This document shows positions 60,935 to 64,000 of a DNA stretch of 64,000 nucleotides, in pieces. Within the stretch, counting starts at the first letter, position 1. Every line of letters starts with the position of its first letter. Source of the stretch: JBDHWG01 sp039810085 (GTDB lineage Bacteria > Chloroflexota > Anaerolineae > Epilineales > JAHCIE01); contig JBDHWG010000024.1 of assembly GCA_039810085.1 (NCBI GenBank), forward strand, positions 18,424-82,423. The letters are read 5' to 3'. A program made the position numbers and the translations under genes. The notes beneath the pieces were generated by a model. That model searched no databases and was not told the DNA's origin. It worked only from the letters and a program-made list of their open reading frames with translations.

Positions 60935-62908
60935 ATGCCTGTTCAACCCGAAACCCGGTTCGCTCCCAGCAAGACTGAGCTTGAATTACTCAAGAATCGT
61001 GCGGCGCTCTTACTCGAGGCAGGTAATCGCGTGCAAGCAGTAGGAGAGACCGAGATTGCTCAGCAGCGATATGAAAAAAGCATAGTGCTTTATCGCCAAT
61101 TGGGTGACCTACCAGGTCTTGCCGAGGCTCTCTTTCAACTTGGGAATCTGATTACGGCGCATGGTGACTATGAGGCGGCGCGTCCACTACTGCGCGAAAG
61201 CCTAGACTTACGTCGGGGTTTAGGCGACAAGGACGGAAGCGCTTATTGCCTGCTGACATTAGGGTTGATTGAACGGCAGCAAAATCACTACGCTGATGCA
61301 CGGCGGTTGCTAGAAGAGAGTTTGGACCTGATGCGGCGGCTGGGCGACCAGCAGGGCGAGGCTATGGTCTTGAATAATCTGGGCTACGCGGCGCTAGCCC
61401 TAGGCGAGTATGCCTTAGCACAGACTCATTTCTCTGCGAGCTCGACTCTCTTTAAGAATTTGGAAATTCCGTGGGGTGTTGCAGGGACACTGAATGACTT
61501 AGCGCATGTGGCGCGCAACCAAGGCGATATTGAAAAAGCCCGTGACCTTTACGAAGCCAGTCTGGCTGAGTGGCGTGCGCTAGGACATAAGGCTGGTGTT
61601 GCCTGGGCACTACGCAACTTGGGGTACACCCTTCAGAGTCAAGGCCAGAGTAATCAGGCTGCCCCTCTATTACAGGAAGCCCTGACGCTTTTCCAGGAGC
61701 TAAATCATAGAGATGGCATGGCGTGGTCTCTGCTCAATCTCGCCTACATTGCTCATGCCGACTGCCAGACTGAGCGTGCCTATGACCTTCTGTTTGAGGC
61801 GATCAGACTGTTTGAGGTAATGGGAAATCTTCGCGGCCTGACCGAGTGTCTTATAGGTTTGGCGCACATCGTATCCGCACAAGGTCATTATGTCCAGGCC
61901 ATAGAGTATCTGGCAACGGCTAACACATGGCTGGCAACAAGTGGAGTTGCTCTCACACCTACTGACCGCAACGAGTATGAGCACCTTGAACAGACACTGA
62001 AGGACAACGTCGATGAAGCCGTGTACAGGGAGGCGTGGGAAGCAGGGTGCTCTACGAGTGTGGAGCAAGCTACCCTCAAATCGCTTGACAGCGTAGGGAT
62101 GCGAGGTCAAGAGAAGCCCTCGCTACCGTCTCCGAGTTGGCGCTACCATAATGTCTGTATTTTTTCACTTGGCCCGGTGCAAATCTACCGAAAGGGTACG
62201 CTACTGGCTGCTGCCCACTGGCGCTACAGTAAGGCACAGGAGCTCCTATTCTACTTGCTATGTGTAGGACAAGCGACTAAGGAGCAAATTGGACTTGCCT
62301 TATGGCCTGATGTATCGCCAGCCCAACTTCGGCGTCACCTCCACCGTACACTGCGGGCCTTACGCCAGGCTCTTGGTTATACAGGGGCAGTTATCTTCGA
62401 GGCTGACGCCTACGCCTTCAACCGCCAGCAGCCATATTGGTTCGATGTCGAGAAACTTGAAGAGCAGTTGGAGTTAATAAGCCAGTCCAGAGTCTCAGAA
62501 TCATCGCGTGTCTTCAACCCATCGAATTCTCTCCAAACACTTAAGCAACTCTACCACGGCGACTTCTTGGCCGACCTTGATGCTGGCGAGTGGGCGACAC
62601 TCATGCGTGAGCGACTGCGACAACAATACCTGGCAGCTCTCGTAACCCTCGGCCAATATCTCCTTGAACAAGAGGACTACAAGCAGGCTATAAGCGCATT
62701 TCGTCACGCCATCACGCACGATAGCTACCTCGAAGCCGCGTATAGAGGTGTAATGATCTGCTTGGTCAGGATGGGGGAGACGGCCCAGGCGGTTTGCCAC
62801 TATCATGACTTAGCTAAGCATCTCGACACAGAGTTAGGCGTCCAGCCGTCGAATGAAACGGTGGCACTATACGAGCGCATAAGAGTTGGGGGGGAATTGG
62901 AGCTTTGA
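60935..62908 (+). CDS. TPR protein with C-terminal winged helix and BTAD (SARP-like, reversed order)
   Basis: 657 residues from ATG 60935, GAGGA upstream. Residues about 10-355: eight or so TPRs (AEALFQLGNLITAHGDYEAA type). Residues about 410-495: winged helix of OmpR/SARP type (WRYSKAQELLFYLL, KEQIGLALWPDVSPAQLRRHLHRTLRALRQ). Residues about 510-650: BTAD (LKQLYHGDFLADLDAGEWA to LDTELGVQPSNETVALYERI). Known AfsR-type order is winged helix-BTAD-NB-ARC-TPR; here TPRs come first and the NTPase is missing. Region has lower GC. Likely a transcription activator. Confidence 0.82.
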   Translation: MPVQPETRFAPSKTELELLKNRAALLLEAGNRVQAVGETEIAQQRYEKSIVLYRQLGDLPGLAEALFQLGNLITAHGDYEAARPLLRESLDLRRGLGDKDGSAYCLLTLGLIERQQNHYADARRLLEESLDLMRRLGDQQGEAMVLNNLGYAALALGEYALAQTHFSASSTLFKNLEIPWGVAGTLNDLAHVARNQGDIEKARDLYEASLAEWRALGHKAGVAWALRNLGYTLQSQGQSNQAAPLLQEALTLFQELNHRDGMAWSLLNLAYIAHADCQTERAYDLLFEAIRLFEVMGNLRGLTECLIGLAHIVSAQGHYVQAIEYLATANTWLATSGVALTPTDRNEYEHLEQTLKDNVDEAVYREAWEAGCSTSVEQATLKSLDSVGMRGQEKPSLPSPSWRYHNVCIFSLGPVQIYRKGTLLAAAHWRYSKAQELLFYLLCVGQATKEQIGLALWPDVSPAQLRRHLHRTLRALRQALGYTGAVIFEADAYAFNRQQPYWFDVEKLEEQLELISQSRVSESSRVFNPSNSLQTLKQLYHGDFLADLDAGEWATLMRERLRQQYLAALVTLGQYLLEQEDYKQAISAFRHAITHDSYLEAAYRGVMICLVRMGETAQAVCHYHDLAKHLDTELGVQPSNETVALYERIRVGGELEL

Positions 62909-62940
62909 TCCCGCCGTATGTCTAGCACATACGGCGGGAT
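62908..62940 (+). terminator. Terminator hairpin after the TPR/SARP-like gene
   Basis: A perfect 14-bp stem (ATCCCGCCGTATGT with ACATACGGCGGGAT) and 5-base loop start at the last base of the stop codon. Only a weak GCTTTA follows. Confidence 0.7.
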
Positions 62941-63056
62941 GCTTTAGAAGCCGTGCGGTTTATAACAGCGAACGAGTCTGGGAGTCACTTTGGGATGCAG
63001 CGGGTGATAAAGTTAATTTACGCGCGCCGAACACATAGAAAGAAAGGAGCTTCATC

Positions 63057-63905
63057 ATGTTCGAGGTTTCTGCTCTCTGGGTCACCGTTGTCCATCCAAA
63101 TTTACGCAGCCTCAGACTTCTATGCCTGGCAGCTGTTGCTGCTATCACTCTTCTCCTATCATGCTATCCTTCCACCGCCCACGCTCAAACCAACAATCTG
63201 CTCCTCAACGCCAACTTCGAAGCCGGGAATGTTAGCTACTGGAGCAAGTGGCCTGCCTCCGCCCCAGGCTACATCTACGCCGAAACCTGTTGTGCCAACC
63301 ACACACCCAATGGAACATGGGATGCAGTGCTTCAGCCGAACGGCCAGAATATTGTGATGTACCAGACGGTATCTGTGACACCTGGCCGCAAGTACTACCT
63401 TGGTGCCTGGGTTCATACTGATGGTTTAAACGCAGCGCTCAAGTGGTGGTCAAACGCCAACGGAGGTATAACGGGAGACTGCGGGTCCAATTACTTAACA
63501 AGTTATAAGCTCTTGTCGTGCGAATTGACGGTTCCATACGGCACAACTAGCTTCAATGTCCAGCTATGGGCATATCCGGGCAACGGCACGTGGGCTGTCA
63601 CTGATGACTGGCACTTCGCCGAGGTGCCCACAGCCACAACCAGCCGATATATGAGTACCATCAACACATCCACTCTCTACAATTTGGGTTGTAGCACAGG
63701 CAGCGCAAATCAAGGCGGAATTGTTGTTCTTGATTTTGGTCAGCCGGCGTATTGGAACGGCAACTATGGAACCCTTCTTCTCGCTGGTGGCAACCCATTT
63801 GCATCTACAACAGAGATCGAGGCCGCAGCGAAAGAGTTTGCACATGGATTGTATAACTGCTCTCCTTCCGGCCCTTTTATAGTTAGTGTAAAATGCTTTC
63901 TGTAG
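63057..63905 (+). CDS. Secreted protein with carbohydrate-binding-like domain, C-terminally truncated
   Basis: A signal peptide ends TAHA (about residue 43). Residues 45-192 look like a CBM-type jelly roll (NLLLNANFEAGNVSYWSKWP, VTPGRKYYLGAWVHTDG). Then YNLGCSTG, VVLDFGQPAYWNGNYGT and STTEIEAAAKEFAHGLYNCS belong to a further domain that stops abruptly at KCFL. From memory, relatives continue beyond this point with a strand ending in IGT. The stop falls next to the probable IS end, so insertion probably cut the gene. AAAGGAG precedes the ATG. Confidence 0.7.
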   Translation: MFEVSALWVTVVHPNLRSLRLLCLAAVAAITLLLSCYPSTAHAQTNNLLLNANFEAGNVSYWSKWPASAPGYIYAETCCANHTPNGTWDAVLQPNGQNIVMYQTVSVTPGRKYYLGAWVHTDGLNAALKWWSNANGGITGDCGSNYLTSYKLLSCELTVPYGTTSFNVQLWAYPGNGTWAVTDDWHFAEVPTATTSRYMSTINTSTLYNLGCSTGSANQGGIVVLDFGQPAYWNGNYGTLLLAGGNPFASTTEIEAAAKEFAHGLYNCSPSGPFIVSVKCFL

Positions 63906-63934
63906 AATTGGATGGGCCGCCGAGTTGAAAAGGC

Positions 63935-63994
63935 GGTAGGTCAGGGTGTATCCTCAGGTTCTCTAAGCCGAAAGGAGACACACCATGACCTACC
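63935..63994 (+). promoter_or_regulatory. Start-codon-sequestering hairpin of the probable transposase
   Basis: GGTAGGTCAGGGTGT (63935-63949) pairs with ACACCATGACCTACC (63980-63994): 15 positions with one mismatch. The ATG (63985-63987) is inside the stem, and the AAAGGAG ribosome-binding site (63971-63977) lies at its top. Confidence 0.6.
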
Positions 63995-64000
63995 AGCCGA
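63985..64000 (+). CDS. Probable transposase, first five codons
   Basis: ATG 63985 follows AAAGGAG with 7 bases spacing and reads MTYQP to the window edge. Identity rests on position next to a truncated gene and on the hairpin; the five residues alone prove nothing. Confidence 0.35.

Larger units (their letters stand above)
63906..64000 (+). mobile_element. Left end of a probable insertion sequence
   Basis: Directly after the truncated gene, GGGCCGCCGAGTTGAAAAGG and a GGTAGGTCAGGGTGT arm lead into a new gene start. The element runs off the window, so terminal repeats and family cannot be confirmed. IS256-type is a guess from the MTYQP start. Confidence 0.45.

Overview
The window is a high-GC, gene-dense bacterial chromosome segment, most likely from the phylum Chloroflexota (Anaerolineae, Caldilinea or Thermomicrobia-like). 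This is inferred from gene content and not from any marker gene. The clues are secreted proteins with Thr/Pro-rich linkers and a YLPLI or FLPYV box, F420-type oxidoreductases (LLM class and Ddn-like), an actinobacterial-type short xylose isomerase, a cyclase/NB-ARC/TPR regulator, a TPR-SARP-like regulator, and many small palindromic intergenic elements. I saw no rRNA, tRNA or CRISPR array.

Layout. 1-1.65 kb (minus) is the xylose pathway: the xylB start, xylA, and a perfect 26-bp palindrome upstream. 1.8-11.3 kb (mostly plus) holds envelope and sugar genes: a C39-like peptidase, a diheme cytochrome c, an HtrA lipoprotein protease, a GNAT/MFS pair, a CARDB secreted protein (minus), an SMP-30 lactonase and a GT2. 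11.3-16.7 kb (minus) is an unusual signalling operon: OmpR regulator, coiled-coil protein, membrane protein with a putative roadblock-like region and an external SH3b domain, Rab/MglA-like small GTPase, soluble histidine kinase, an attenuator-like leader, then a second OmpR regulator. 16.8-36.6 kb (minus) is amino-acid, fatty-acid and central metabolism: gamma-glutamyltransferase, polysaccharide deacetylase, nitroreductase, a beta-oxidation block (two SDRs and a MaoC hydratase resembling a split peroxisomal MFE-2, three acyl-CoA dehydrogenases, SDR, alpha/beta hydrolase, histidine phosphatase, F420 oxidoreductase), quinone oxidoreductase, citrate synthase, LLM oxidoreductase, TPP enzyme and amino-acid oxidase.

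36.8-41.6 kb (plus) encodes a methyltransferase, a large secreted cupredoxin/DUF11 protein and an M20 peptidase. 41.6-44.4 kb is an accessory island (small protein, pentapeptide-repeat membrane protein, hypothetical) lying between two same-orientation copies of a composite palindromic element. 44.4-47.2 kb (minus) is a four-subunit 2-oxoacid:ferredoxin oxidoreductase. 47.3-53.4 kb (minus) holds the cyclase/TPR regulator, toxin-antitoxin-like small genes, a protein disulfide oxidoreductase, OsmC and an ECF sigma factor. 53.5-60.7 kb (plus) holds a Lon-family protease behind a leader with small ORFs, an aminotransferase, tandem universal stress proteins with a decayed third copy, and an alpha/alpha-toroid protein.

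60.7-64 kb looks visibly less GC-rich. It holds a TPR/SARP-like regulator and a secreted protein that stops short just before the left end of what looks like an insertion sequence. That element's start codon lies inside a long hairpin. At least six families of short palindromic intergenic elements recur through the window.
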